A stretch of DNA of 64,000 bases from Trichoplax adhaerens (taxonomy: Eukaryota; Placozoa; Uniplacotomia; Trichoplacea; Trichoplacidae): positions 321,066 to 385,065 of the forward strand of contig NW_002060948.1 in the NCBI RefSeq assembly GCF_000150275.1, in the 5' to 3' direction. The notes below the pieces were generated by a model. That model saw only the letters and a list, made by a program, of their open reading frames with translations, was not told the DNA's origin and made no database searches. The translations under genes were made by a program, and so were the position numbers. Every line of letters starts with the position of its first letter. Position 1 is the first letter of the stretch. This document shows positions 50,411 to 63,958 of the stretch, piece by piece.

Positions 50411-52243
50411 ATATCATTTGATTAAGACAGTCACTGTGAGACACTTTTATTACCGTATAGATTTAAAGATTTACGTACATTATTTTACACTACTTCTCAA
50501 ATTTATCGCCGAAAAAAGAAGTCTAATATAAAGAAAATTGTTCTTATTCTTTGTACTTTTTTAGTATCAAGATTATGCATCCATTAAAATAACCGTATTG
50601 TTATCATGCAGCAATTACTCAGTTTATGATAGGTGAAGTTGGGCGGTTCAATTCTCAGATAAATAAGGCAATAATAGCCATTAGTGTAGAAGCTTTACTC
50701 GTCTTTATTCTTATGAATGAAATTTCACAAAACCCTAAAAATTTTTTTAACTTACTGTACTCTGCAATATCACGTAATACTATAAAAACAACTGACAAAT
50801 TATTTTTATGGCCCATCTCGACCAAAGTAGAAATAAATTAGCCTGCTTGTGTTCTTCAGATTTGATATTACTCACAAAGGCGATGTTTTATATAAATGAA
50901 AAAAAATAGATTTTCTTTTAACTGCTAAATTATCTCAATGATTCCCTTCAGAACAGAAAAGTACCTTTACATTTTACTCAGCGTATATTCGTAAATAACT
51001 ATAAATGTCATTATTTGTTATTTAGATGAATGTAAATGAATTTTCATTCTACTTGCTGAGAATATCATATGATATTTTTCAGAACAGAAAAACAACTAGT
51101 AATGTTACCCCTATGTGTATCTCATTAGCAATTTTATAAAATTAGATTTTTAGTATTGTACTTGCCGCACGCTTCAATTTTTATTTTCACCTATTAAAGA
51201 ACTTCAATAGTACTGGTTATAATAAAAGAATATCCATTCATACTATATTATATAGTACTATATAATAAATAGTTGTCGACCTATTGTGCACGCAAGCCAT
51301 TATCATTTTTTCGATATGCAAAACACGTAAAAAATTATTATAACTATATTTCTTCATCTATTTGCAAAGAACTGAAATTTATTTACTAGTTGGTGTTATA
51401 AAATAATAAACAACAATTTTGCTATTTAATGTCTAATATTCTTTTCAATAATAAAGATTAGTAGTAAGTGTAATTGCTAAAACTGTCTTTCCTTTCATTT
51501 CGAGATTCAGATTACAGATTTTCATTCACCTTAAAATAAATGGATATTAATATTTATAACAGCTAAGTTGGGAAGGTAGTAAGCTGATAGCACTAAAGTT
51601 TTAAACGTGTTTAAGGTATTACAGTATATGCTGTGAAGCAATGGAAAAGGGTCTTTTCCATCTTGTAGCATATACGAAGACCAATATTATATTAGTAGAT
51701 TAAATTTTCATATACATATCTAATACTATTTTAACTTGTAAAGTACTAAATAACCTGACAATTTCTTATTACAAACGAGGACTATTATGATTTCTAAAGC
51801 AAAATTATGCTAATAAAATACGGTTTATTGGATATTAATCCATCGTATTTCTATCAATTGTTAACCTAATTAATGCTAATAAAAACAAATCAGAAATTAA
51901 TCCAATTGTATTTCTCTTCATCAAGTCATTAAAAAAATTCTAATGCAAATACAGTGAGTCTTACATTATATCTAATTAATATTCAAATGCTTTTATAATA
52001 TTGATTATACATAAAGTACGGTCATAAATAACTGTCTTCCTATTTATGATAGATGAAGATTTCTATGATATCTAATACCAAATATTGCTAATCAATATTA
52101 ACCCAATTGTATTTCTTATCATTTAATTCATTAAAAATTCGAGAGCAAATATATTTACAATTAAAATTTAATCAACTTATTAATAGTCCATTTATATGCG
52201 CTTGCGTAGTGACCAGGTGTTCCCAGCTGTTGTTGCGGCACCT

Positions 52244-52257
52244 GTTGCCTTAGCAAC
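52244..52257. promoter_or_regulatory. RFX X-box, full consensus
   Basis: GTTGCCTTAGCAAC fits GTTRCC-NN-RGYAAC without a mismatch. It sits in a GC-richer patch (about 52195-52300) that stands out from the AT-rich surroundings, about 320 bp before the ATG of the EF-hand gene. RFX factors control ciliary genes across animals, which supports a ciliary role for the gene downstream. Confidence 0.7.
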
Positions 52258-52575
52258 AAGTTGCAGCATCTTCAATACAATCAATGATTACGACCTAGTT
52301 AGGTTGCTAATTGAGCGATTTCATATTAATGTAGTTGAATTGGCCTAGGCTAAGAGCTATCAAGAAGTTATACTATTTCATATACTCGGATAACTTTGGA
52401 ATTGGATGCTAGTGTCACATTTTATTTTCCTTTAACTTGCAGTTAAATTAACCATCAGAAGTTGATTGTATTAGCAATATTTTTAATTCGCTAGATTATA
52501 AAGTCCTAGAAAATAATTCACTATTTAATATAAGATTAATTTACGTATCACTGTCACTCCTTCAAAATTGTAAAG

Positions 52576-55500
52576 ATGTCGTCAACAACTATCCACGATC
52601 AGATGATTCGAAATAGACGAGAGAACCTGTATGGCATCAACAGAAAGCTAGAACAAAATGGTATAAAAACATTGCTACGAGAAGATCATGTCTTTCTACA
52701 GGGCGAATATTCTGGAGATCAGCCTGATATATTGTGGACTAGTGAGACAGCAAACGCCTATTTTAAGGTAATTTAGTTTCATCGTCTTGATAGAAAAGAT
52801 AATCCTACATGCAAAAGAATCCAGCTTATCGTATGTTTAAATAGAGATCATCTCATTCTTCTTGCCAGGCTAAGAGTATTGATAAATATAATATGCAAAC
52901 TGATCTCACACACTTGCTAATGTAGTAGAGACAGACTATAGTAAAAATGCATCTAAACTCAACTCTATTTTGATATAACTGTATCCACACCACCTATATG
53001 TTAGCACCGAACATTAGTATATATAACTAATGCAATCAGCAGTGGAAACAGAATAATTTATGTTGTTAATGAAATTATTTAATTATTATAATATCGCGAA
53101 TGCTTTATTTGCCTAAACGACAATAAATTTCGGTGCGATCTAGGAGTATTAATGAATTAATAGCCAATCATAAACTCTAGTGACCAAAGCAGGCTGTCAG
53201 AATAAGCACAAATCACGACAAGGGGGTTATCATTTAAGTATGTTACTCTAAATACAAATTTGTAGAGCCATCCACCATTAATTTCCTTCTACAAACTAAT
53301 ATAATTATACTGTATAATGGCAGTAGACATTTGTAATATTTATGATTAATAGCGACTACTCTCTATATATACCAGATAGCCTTGCTGACTTAGTCTTTAG
53401 CACTCTGTAATCTGACACTTATTAAACGATCAAATTATTCTACTTAATGGACTTTCGCAAGTATAGAAGTCCGATTATAATAAATTAGTCTGTGGTCAGA
53501 GTATTGAGAAGATTATCAAATTATTTTTTATCATAAATTTATCAAGCTTAAACTGGATTAATACAGACCAATGCATGTGATCAAGCTATTTTCCGTCGTG
53601 ATATTCTTAAGCTTAAAATTTGATTAATGTAAACTAACCTGATATTGCTAGCTGTAAAACGCAGATATCTCGTATAGAAGATATTCAGGTTCCATACTTT
53701 CTTACTTAGTACTTTAGACATTCAAAATAGCCATTAGGAGGGTACTGTATATCGGTGAATAACAGTAAGATTAAGTTACGGCTGAGTACGATGGGGTTAG
53801 CCAAAATTGTACATTATGCATTCAAAAATTTAACGAATCGTTTTTGCTTCGCTATAGAAATTATTATTATGAAAGCTGCTTATGTGCACACCTCGCAAAT
53901 AATTATTCTCGAATAATTCTTAAATTTTTTATCGCTACGATAGTGATTGTAGTATATAAATGAAAATTTTCAACCGAACCTCTCGTTTATAACAATCATA
54001 TATAGTTTCTAAATTTAAATCATGAGAGTTGAATTGATTACGCTAGTAGTATTCAAAATACGAGTTGCTGGGATCGAATGCATCAACTACCTAAGACTTT
54101 CATGTGATAGAACAAATCTGATTTTTTACTTCATAACTTTAAACTCTATAGCAAAGGGCCGTTGAAAATACTACAAGCGATGAAAGAAAAAGAATATCTA
54201 AAAAATTAGTGGTGAGTATATTACAGAAAGCGATTGCTTAATACCACTAGATGACCGAGAATTCTGTTTGGTACTAATTTTTTCGTCATTAAATTCTAGG
54301 CTACAACCCATTTTAAGCTTGGATCAGATTATGATGCTTATAAGCAACAATCCCTTAATAAAGATGATTTCCAAGCTAAAGCATATTCTAAGGTAGGGTA
54401 CAGTATGGAGACCAATGATTCGTAATATTAGAAGATTTTGCATATTGAATTACCATGTTATTACAAGATTGAGCTTTTCTTGCTAAGATTGATCATCATA
54501 AAATCAATGATTGAAATCATAATATAATTTGACATACTTTTAACAAATATTGCAATAATTCATTATTCGTTATATAGCTAATCCAAAATATTACATAAAA
54601 TGACATTTTGGTGCATTATACGAAATAGTTGTCATATTTTAGTCTAATTTCTTTCTAGTATCATTCGATCTTAAAATCAACCTATTATCAAATATAGTTA
54701 ATAAGGAGCCCTAGCGATACTAAAAGAATCTAATGTTTTATAATTACTTTCAATTTAAACAGCTACAACCACTACGACAGGAAATGAGTAAAAGTCATAT
54801 TAATGTAAGTTCATAATTAATGTATCTATTACTGCATTAGATAACAGTTTATTCTGCAATCATAATTTTACACGAAAATTATTTACCCATTTCTACTAAT
54901 CGATCTAAAATATTAATATAGAATCAAGTTAGATACTTATAATAAATAATTAGACAAAGAGACAGATACAGCTTTAAATAAAATTTTTTACTACTATAAC
55001 ACTATAGGAATTAACTGGCCAATATGCAACAGAAAAAAACTTTGGTAAATCGGTCTATAGTGAGAATTATACTCAGGATGAGGTATAGTATTATTGCGTT
55101 GAAAGATTTTAAGATTATCTTACTATTTTTACAATACCTATAGGCGTTAGTATACTCTATTATCATTCAATATCATTTTAAACAGGCATGGCAAAAGTGG
55201 AAAAATGATTCTTCAAATATCAGTAAAGATACGACTAAAGAAGAAACACGTGAACTTATTAAGAACTTGAGATCGACGCACTTTTCACTAGGCAGTGATC
55301 CCTCAGTTAGGTAAGCCCTCCAAATTTTCTAAATGCTTACCTTCCGTATCCCTAACTAGAATAAATTAATCAAGAAGTGATGAGTATTTGCAACTTGCAC
55401 TATCCTTATCATTGTCATAATGTTATTTCACATGCTTATTTATACTAGATTCGAAACTCAAAGTAAAAATGATTACGTTAAGCTCCCATTTGTTGCCCAT

Positions 55501-58500
55501 CAAACTCCTGTTGGCTCTAAAACTCTACTTAAAAGCGGCCAATCGCATGTTTTTCGAGATGGTGATTACAATCGCGATCATAATCTGGCTACAAAACGAT
55601 CGACTATGACCCGTGATTTTCGTCATAATGAGAGTAAATCGAGTAATGCAACAGCATCAGCTCTTTCTGGAAAGCTTGATCCAAGAGATTTTAGTTTCAA
55701 ACATCAACTTAATTCTGCGGATATTTATGGGTATATAATCGAAAGATAACTTCCTAATTCAGTAGCTTTACTTCGATTACTTGTTAGCTTGTTCTGATGT
55801 TTAGAATTCTTCCCGTGTATATCAAAATATAACCGGATACAATTGCAATCTATGGTTTTAATTTTTAGTAATTTTAATTATATCTCAAAGATCCTTAGTT
55901 ATCTTATTTAACCGTTTTTATTCATTTCTGGGTGATATAATAGGAGTGGATTTCTACCTATAGCCACATTAAAGGAAATATGCAAGAAAATGAATCTGCA
56001 ATTAAGTGATAATGAGTTTGCAAGCATCATCACGATGTGAGTTGAAATTTCAGTGTACTTCATCATTTCCTATTAATAAATTACCTTAATTTTTCCTATT
56101 AGGTGTGATGTAAACGGTGATGGAAGCATCGATCATCAGCAATTCGCTAATTATGTCCGAAGTAAATCTTTAATATATTTTGAATTATATTGATTCGATC
56201 CTATTTGCCTAAAATAAATATATAACGGGTCTTGATGCTTGCTTGCAGACGTCTTAAATCGAAGAGATGACGAAGTATTGGTGAAAAAAATAAAAAGTGG
56301 CTATATAGGCCATCAAGAAGGTGACCGATCGAAGAATTTTCACGAAATCCATAAAATGAATATAGCCCACAACATTACAGTAAGTTGCAGAAAAGATCTA
56401 AATTGAACAGTTTAGTTTGACTCTGTAGAAGCTAATCGGTTTTGATATAAATGAATTTTCTGCTCCTTCGATTTATAAGTACTAAACAATACATAACTAC
56501 GTGGATTTACAAAATGTAGTTATAGTAGATATGGATAGAAATTACGCGATTGAAGATACCAATACGCACATTTAGTATATCTAGCGTATAATTAATTAGG
56601 CTGGTTACCCAATAACCTAGAATAGAATTTTTATATTTCTTTCATTAAAAGAAAAATACATTCTGAAAATAAAATTCGTAAAATAGAATAGACTATAACT
56701 ATAGTTTACAGTTTGTTTGAAGAGTTATAAAATTCTTAGTGATAAGAAAAATTAACTCGCTATTCCTACGATGATCGTGGTGGATGAAGAGTATAAATTA
56801 TTTATAGTTTGTTATTTGGCAATTACATCATGAATTAGTGGCATAGTGCATACATAACTATTACAAAGATAAAGAATTTCATATTCTTATATATTGACGA
56901 TTCGATAGGCTAATTTGCAAGTTTAGTATTAAATTAAAATAATTTCTGAATTGATAGAATAACAGTAGGACAAAATTCAATGTCATAGACGCCAAACTTT
57001 TTCTAACTAGTATAATTCAGTATGAAAATAGCTTACCCTTTATTTCTTACTAATGTGCAATTTTAATTTTTCTGTTTTTTATTAGTTTGGTAGTACTGAT
57101 GCAGGCATGGATTCCACCTATTTTAAAGGTAGGAAAGTTAAAGAGTTTGAAAATCTGATATTAAATTTGTTCACATCAATACGAGATAGTTCAATTCTCT
57201 ACTAAATGAATTGATTCTATAGCATTTCGAATACATGCACATGCTTACACTTTCCTTATTTAATCTCTTCTAGATTTCGCTGTTGATCATAAAATTGCGC
57301 GAAATAAAGCTTTTAAAGCTCCTACCGATTCTCAATTCATGCATATCGATGAGCATGAGTATTTATCATCGCAACATCAATTAGAATTTGTTAATCATGC
57401 AAGCAAGATTACGCCTGAAGCGGTAAGTTTTTGAAATAAAGCAATAAGATAAATCCCATCATGCTCCAATTCAAGAAATTTTAAATTCGGTTGCTATTCT
57501 TTACGTAACTATTAGAAAGCACAACAAGCGAAAGAAATAGAGAATGTCAGAAGTAAACATGTGGCTCAAAATATTAAATTATCATGTAATGATGACATCG
57601 CTAAAGAGGATAGAATCCAATCAGGTAAAATCAATGTCGAAGTCAAATTCTTAATTTGAGCTATCAGAAGATTAGGTATTTAATTTTAGTGAGCCAAATG
57701 AAACATTAGTAAAGAAATTAAATCTGTTTGATCAAATCTTAACCAATAGTCTCATTTCAACGGATCTCTTTGATTTAAATCAACGAACCAATACTTATTT
57801 ACGGCACTTATTATCATAGTCGCTAAATCTATGTATCATTCTGTTGAATTAGCTTCTAAGTTTATTCCTCAACTAGATGATACTAAGCTGGATATGCATT
57901 AATAACTCTAATTAAACTCTTACTAAAACAGTAAGCCAAGCGACATTCAAAGGATATGATGGCACTCACAAGCGAAGTCCAGCTGATCTTCTCTCCTCTA
58001 AATACAATACCTTCAAAGAAGATGGTTTTGATTACCTTCCACCTTCAGAAGCTCAGCAAGCCTATGTACCACCTATTGGTGACATAAGTCAAAGAATCGC
58101 TCTATTAAAAGAGGAACGAGCTAACCAGAAAGTAATGAAAGGGAATGCAATTGGAACACATTTTATTCTTGGATCCGATCCAAGTGGACGAATATCTGAA
58201 CACGTAAGATAATAATATAAAAATGTTACCATTTCCAGCTTGACAGTTATTTTGATATCCTTTGTCGAATACGTACAATTTATTGCTCTATCTATGACTA
58301 AATCTTAGCTTAATTCTTGAGTAAATTTTTATCCTAAAAATTATCACTGGCATACATTAATTATGTAGCAGTAGAATAAGAACCAGAGTCTTAAAAGTAG
58401 AATCTAAGTAGTATCAGTCATCACGCAATCAGCTATGATAGCATGTCTTAAATACTGAATTTGCTTTATAACTACCTTATTTTAGGACGAAAATTACAAT

Positions 58501-60116
58501 TATACTTGGGAAGATATGAAAAATGTTAAAGCTGCTGGCGTCATTGATAAAGCTGTTGCTCCGCCATTTACCCATCTAAATTACAGGTAAATAAAGCTCT
58601 TTAAGTAAATTATTGGTGGTGGTAGATATCATTGCCATAATCAATATAATTCATATTATAAAGATTTACTCAAGATACTATTATGGATACCTATGCTAGT
58701 ATAGATGTCTAACTTATCCTAGTTCGTTCCTTCCATCTGTTCTTTCGTATCCTGTACTCTATCATTGCTACTTATCAGATTTCACGCTCCCAATATCTAT
58801 CGCCTATTATATTTACTGCATTCTATTACCAGCTAAGATTATTATTGATAGTATTTAAATAACTATTAAATCTGGAATCAGGATAAATTAACATTTTACG
58901 TATGATTATATTTTTTATATAGTGATAATGTCGAGATTCGAGATGAAACTGAATTGGACGAAGCAACACTGTTAAAAAATCAATTAGTTGACGAAGCGCG
59001 AGTAAAATACCTAAATCCAAGAGATCCTTTAAATATGAACATTAGAAGAGCATTCCTTGAATATGATGTTGATGGGTAATGGAAAATTAAAAAGATATAA
59101 AATAAGTGGTTGATGCCTTCACCTATTCTGCTAATTCGCTAGCAAATTCAGTAGTAGGGGACAATAGTCAGCCGTATCTTAAAATTTGAAGTTTCTATAT
59201 AATCTTTCTTATATTTATATTTTTATAGATCTGGCACAATTGATCGATCAGAACTGCAACAAGTCTGTAAAAAACTAAACCTGGTTATAAATGAAGAATT
59301 GCTAGATAGGCTTATGTCAGAGTAAGAGTTAATATTAGCTTAAATAATTCCATGTTGCGATGAATAGAAACTCACCTTTTTAATCCTGATATTATATTTT
59401 TAACGTCAAATTATAACTACTCTTAGGCATCATTTAAAGTTTGCTGATCAATATTGTTTCCTGTAGGTACGACACAAACGGTGATGGACAAATTGACTAT
59501 AGTGAATTTACAAGATATTTAATCAAGGAAAAGGTTCCTTTAGGGATTAAAAAAACAATCCTAAAATCCGTTCAACAAGATGACTTCAAGCCATTAGACC
59601 AGCGAAGGTAGAATCAAAATATTTTGATTATTAATATTAATTGATCTATACATACACGATTCGAAGAAAAAATAATATCAGCAGCTAATCTGCACTAATC
59701 CTCAACCTTTACTGCAACATATATGCTTATGCCAATGTTATCGAATTATTTTGATTTTTATAGTTGGACGGAAGCTCAAATACGTAATTTTGAAAGTAAG
59801 AAAAAAGAAGAACTTATCCCCTTAATGGATAGCCATTTCTATGCTGGTAGTTATGAAGGTAACTGAAAAATATTTTAACATGTGTTACGGAAATAAACAC
59901 TTCAAAATTATGCCAATCATGCATTCTAACGATGAAATATTTATAAAAATATTCTGCAGAACCGGTAGAATCAATTACTAAAACGGACTTCGTCAGACCG
60001 GAATACATGCAAGGTAAGCCATCCTGATTCATATTTAATTCTAACAAAAATATGCAGATTTCTAATAACTTAAATGATCTTCTTATGCAGATAAAACTGT
60101 TTATCGTTCGAACTAA
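52576..60116 (+). CDS. Probable ciliary EF-hand protein with two EF-hand pairs and THFxLGSD motifs, 795 aa, 21 exons
   Basis: Exons: 52576-52767, 54152-54211, 54300-54392, 54763-54804, 55008-55082, 55186-55310, 55449-55730, 55944-56036, 56103-56161, 56249-56379, 57086-57128, 57274-57422, 57516-57624, 57932-58203, 58486-58586, 58923-59075, 59229-59321, 59467-59607, 59764-59858, 59960-60013, 60091-60116. Total 2388 nt, all in phase; the last exon is the least certain. Motif TTHFKLGSD (about residue 86), STHFSLGSD (about 184) and GTHFILGSD (about 562) recur. EF pair 1 (about 287-340) has a degenerate first loop and a second loop, DVNGDGSIDHQQ, lacking the final Glu. EF pair 2 has canonical loops DVDGSGTIDRSE (657-668) and DTNGDGQIDYSE (693-704). 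No signal peptide or membrane segment. With an X-box upstream, a calcium-responsive axonemal protein is likely; I cannot name the ortholog with confidence (EFHB/CFAP-type EF-hand proteins are candidates). Confidence 0.85.
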
Positions 60117-60573
60117 ACCGAAATATGTTGGGAATAATATAATAACAGTCTCGAAGATGTATTACGATTATAGTGACGCAATTTTAGATGACGTTTACCA
60201 GATGTCTTTTATATGTATTATTAAACTCTTTAATGTTTTCAATTTACATAAATTCAATTAATCATTAACGGCGTACTGTTATACGTACAAAACCAGACAA
60301 TAATGCCAGAGTGGATGGCAGGCATAATTTTTGCAATATACATATCGAAATATACACGCATATGATTTACTGTACAATAGAAATAGATAATTACTTGTGC
60401 CAGAACGACATTAAATTAAATGCAAATGTCAACTTCATAACATAATTTGATAATTTATGCAGTAATTAATCAAATCATATTTACAAAGTAACCACGGTTG
60501 TAACTATATTATCGCCGAAATTTCAATAAATTTTTGTTACCATCATATTAATTCGACATTATATAAAAGTTTA
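60117..60573. other. Convergent intergenic gap, EF-hand gene to RPAP1
   Basis: It should hold the 3' UTRs of two convergent genes. No coding exon is recognised; a 69-codon frame (60052-60261) starts inside the last intron of the EF-hand gene and looks like chance. Confidence 0.5.
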
Positions 60574-63500
60574 TCAAGTAGACAGGCAAGCTTGCTTAAT
60601 TAGTTTCTCTCTTTCCGGTGGTATGCAAGTATTTATTAAAAGTGATCTATCATTACCCTCTAAAGGCTTTACGTATCTGAATATGTCTGCTGCCCATACC
60701 TGAAATATGAAACAATTACAACTCAGCAATTTCCAAATTATTTGAAAGCATAATCTAGAGAATAACTAAAACTTAGAAATCTACTACCTCTCCTTCATGC
60801 TGACATATTTCCTTGATCATGTACTCCCTAGTGGACAAATTATCTTCTCCACCTTCGAATATGAAATGACTCACATGGTGTACAGCTACGACATATAGAA
60901 TTGGTGACCAGGCAGGCCTGCATTATAACAACTTTTCAGTTCAAGCATTTTATATTTGTCTCATTTTTGGTAAAACTGTACTTAATAATAAACAGATGAC
61001 TTTTTAAAACAGAATACAGCTACTCCCTACCTAAGAGACTTTTGTGTTAAAGCCCTTAAATATTTTTTAACAAGTATTACGTCAGTTTCATTTGGCGTTA
61101 AATAAAGTTCCAGATCAAATAAAAGCTATAAAAGTAGTACTAGAATTAGTTTTGATGAAAATGTCATCTAAAATTTTCTTAAATGCATTACTGGTTGTTT
61201 ACTAAATAACAATCTATTAATATATGTTACCTTGTTTAATGGCAGACATAAGTGCCTTATAATTCCTACATATTCACCCCATACCAAATGTCGCAGCCTG
61301 TGATCACAATGTTGCTGCAAAGGCAATAGGATGAATGTAGCAAACAGATAATCACCAAAAGAGACTGCGTCATACTGAGTGAGTAATGATACATACCTGT
61401 TTCAATAATAATCAAATCAAAATGGCTTAGTACAATGACGGTTTCTACGGATATGTTTTATGAACTTACAAATCATAATAAGATGTGATTCCCGGAATAG
61501 GAGCCATGAAGTTGATACTAGATAACTGATTACTTTGTACAAAAATACGCAGAAGAACTTCCAGGTACAAATGTATTGTTTGTTGAAAGAATAAGTCACT
61601 CCCTAACATTTCAAGATGAAAGAAATTATTAGGTTACATAACCCTACACCAATGTAAGTAGGTGTAATTGCAATAAAATTCCAATTGCATAAACATGTAT
61701 TCAATGCTATATTTCTAGCTTACCAATGAGGAAAGTGCACGATAGCCGTGCAATTTTAGCGGTAATGTCAATCGAAGCCATATAACTAGGATACCAAATC
61801 TCCAATAAGAAGATAAGGCGTAGAGTATTTACAACTACACCCTCCGCATCAGATGTAGCTCTAACGGTAGCACAATTTTCTCCGTCTTGCACAGCATCAC
61901 TAAAAGATATACGCATATTATCGCACCGCATAAAGTATTTAGCTAACATTTATACTATCTGAATGCAATAACTCACTCATTTAATGAAGCATTGTATAAA
62001 TCAATAAGAGGTAAAAACATCCAATCAATAGGAGTTATAGTTGCATGGGGATAGGTAATGATTAAAGAATCAATTTCGAAAGCGTTGGAGTTAAGGAGAT
62101 TGCTAAAAAGATAAACAATAGATAGAAACTCAACTTGTTAATAATATCCTTTAGATAATTATCAAATAGTACTCTATTACATCGATTTCTGCAACGTGGC
62201 GCTGTCTTTCCTAAAATATTGTATAATCAAGCCACGAATGGACTGTAAATGGCTAATAGCATCATCGATTGTTTTGGTAAAGTTTGAAGGGCAAGTAAGT
62301 GATTCTGAGGCATCCGTTGAGGTCAGTGTTTTCGCAAATAAGTGGCTGAGGGTATCTGTATCATAACGCACATTACCAACTCTATATTGCATAGGAAGAA
62401 ATTTTTAGGCTTTACTGGAAAATATTTAATGAATAATATCGCGTTATACGTACAGGAAACCACGACTTTCAATTAAGTGATTAGATGCCAAGTCGAATAC
62501 AATGTGTTCATCGCCACGCAAAGCTTCACTTAAGATGAACAACACCGTTTTTTGATAAATTTCTCGGTGCACCGTTAAATCACTATCATCAGTGGAAGCC
62601 TATCCAAAGTTAAAATAATTTCATTAATAAATTGCTCAAGCGATGTAGGAGGGTCACTTGTAGTTGATTTATTACGAGACTTACGATAACGTTATATAAT
62701 TTCACTAAGTAGTAATTTAAATGGATTCTTGGCCTATTTAGATAACCTGATATTCCACTCTGTTAGCGTTAGGTTAAATCAATAAATGTAATTGTTAAAA
62801 ATTTATGGTAAATTTGTATTAAATTTTTGATTATAAAATTTAATTTACTTTCGTCCTATCATATCTGCTTAACGCTATCATAAATTCCAGAATCTCAGGA
62901 CGTAAGCATAACCATTTAAACTATGATAAAAGTAAAAGTGAAAGTATAGCGTTAGTAGTAATGAAGTGAACACTAATAAATTAGAGTTTATCGAACCTTC
63001 CGTGCTAGTCCTCGATGGAAATTTATAATCGAGAGAGCAAGACGCAGTAACGTACTATACAAATCGCAGAAGCAACCACAGGTAACACATAGGTGATTAC
63101 ATGGATATGCATGTAGAAAACGTGGCAAACTTGCAATCTCTTTCATTTGATGATCGGAACTATTATAGTTGTAGCTCAAATTTCTGCAAATAACAGGGCT
63201 TTAAGTTACATTCCAAGATACACACGTACACGTTATAAATCAAATATATCAACAAAAAATAAATTATAATTATGAGAGCAGATAGGAGTTTTAATTTACT
63301 TAAGAGACTGCAAAAGGCTAGAAAACAATCGACTCTCAGATATTTTGCACAGGAAATTATTAACAAAGCTTTCCATTTCTTCTAAATTCTCTATTACATT
63401 CTTATTTTGAGTCATCTGTAAACAAAATAACAGTAACCAAGAGAGATATAAAATAAAGTTATTTACAGCATATCTTACATACCTGTCGTTTTAGTCCCTC

Positions 63501-63958
63501 AATAAATGACGAAATAACTTGCAGTGAACTGGTTAGGAGACTCAACGCTTCTTCCTGTATAAATTAAGATTTAGGTAATATGTTAGTAAATAAAGCTGGG
63601 AATAGAATAATTAACGAGAAATCCATTAACAAACGTTTTGAGTATTAAAATGATATATACCGTCACAGTATCCTCGGTAGTTTTGTAAAATTCAGTCAAC
63701 CATTTCTTAGCACAGTCAGAGATTACATCTACTACTCCAATAACTTTATTCCATTCAATTGTTGACTGCGACACATTACGTTCAAGAGTTTTTATCTGGT
63801 CTACCTTTAGACTGGCTAGTCTCACAAATTTTTCAACGAGTCTTAGCAGCTCTGACAGAAGGAGCTGATCAATTTGAGAGCTATTAACCAACTGGCAAGG
63901 AAACAGCGTTACCCGATAGAGTGATTGAACTTTGTCCATAATGATACTAAAATAGTCA
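60574..63958 (-). CDS. RPAP1: RPAP1, RNA polymerase II-associated protein 1 (C-terminal part, runs off the window)
   Basis: Exons read on the minus strand from the right: 63661-63958, 63483-63554, 63300-63415, about 62997-63183, 62454-62599, 62181-62381, 61977-62102, 61724-61899, 61470-61602, 61397-61425, 61231-61364, 61031-61125, 60788-60917, 60574-60699. The first exon opens after an acceptor (TTCTCTTCTGTTGCAG), so the gene continues past base 64000 and the ATG at 63937-63939 is internal. Recognised RPAP1 C-terminal blocks: FLIGSDLFFQQ, ITSYYD, VSFGDYLFATFILLPLQQ, RLRHLVWGEYVGIIRHLCLP, RPAWSPILYVVAVHHVSHFI and a C-terminal helix ending KLIKQACLST. Known role: RPAP1 links RNA polymerase II to assembly and transport chaperones and Mediator. 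Between 62600 and 62996 a further exon could be hidden; the donor at 62996 (GTTCGA) is weak. Downstream junctions are all phase-consistent, including a 29-nt microexon. Confidence 0.88.

Larger units (their letters stand above)
48760..52575. other. Intergenic, ankyrin-CARD gene to EF-hand gene
   Basis: Holds the 44-bp palindrome, dispersed repeat copy B and the X-box patch. Frames at 49326-49652 and 50626-50841 (+) are open with ATG but show AT-driven composition (Ile, Leu, Tyr, Lys) and no family signature, so I do not call them genes. A 22-bp AT palindrome lies at 51246-51267. Confidence 0.5.

Noticed and set aside
50626-50841. 71-codon ATG ORF on the plus strand
   Set aside because: No recognised family; composition fits chance in AT-rich DNA.
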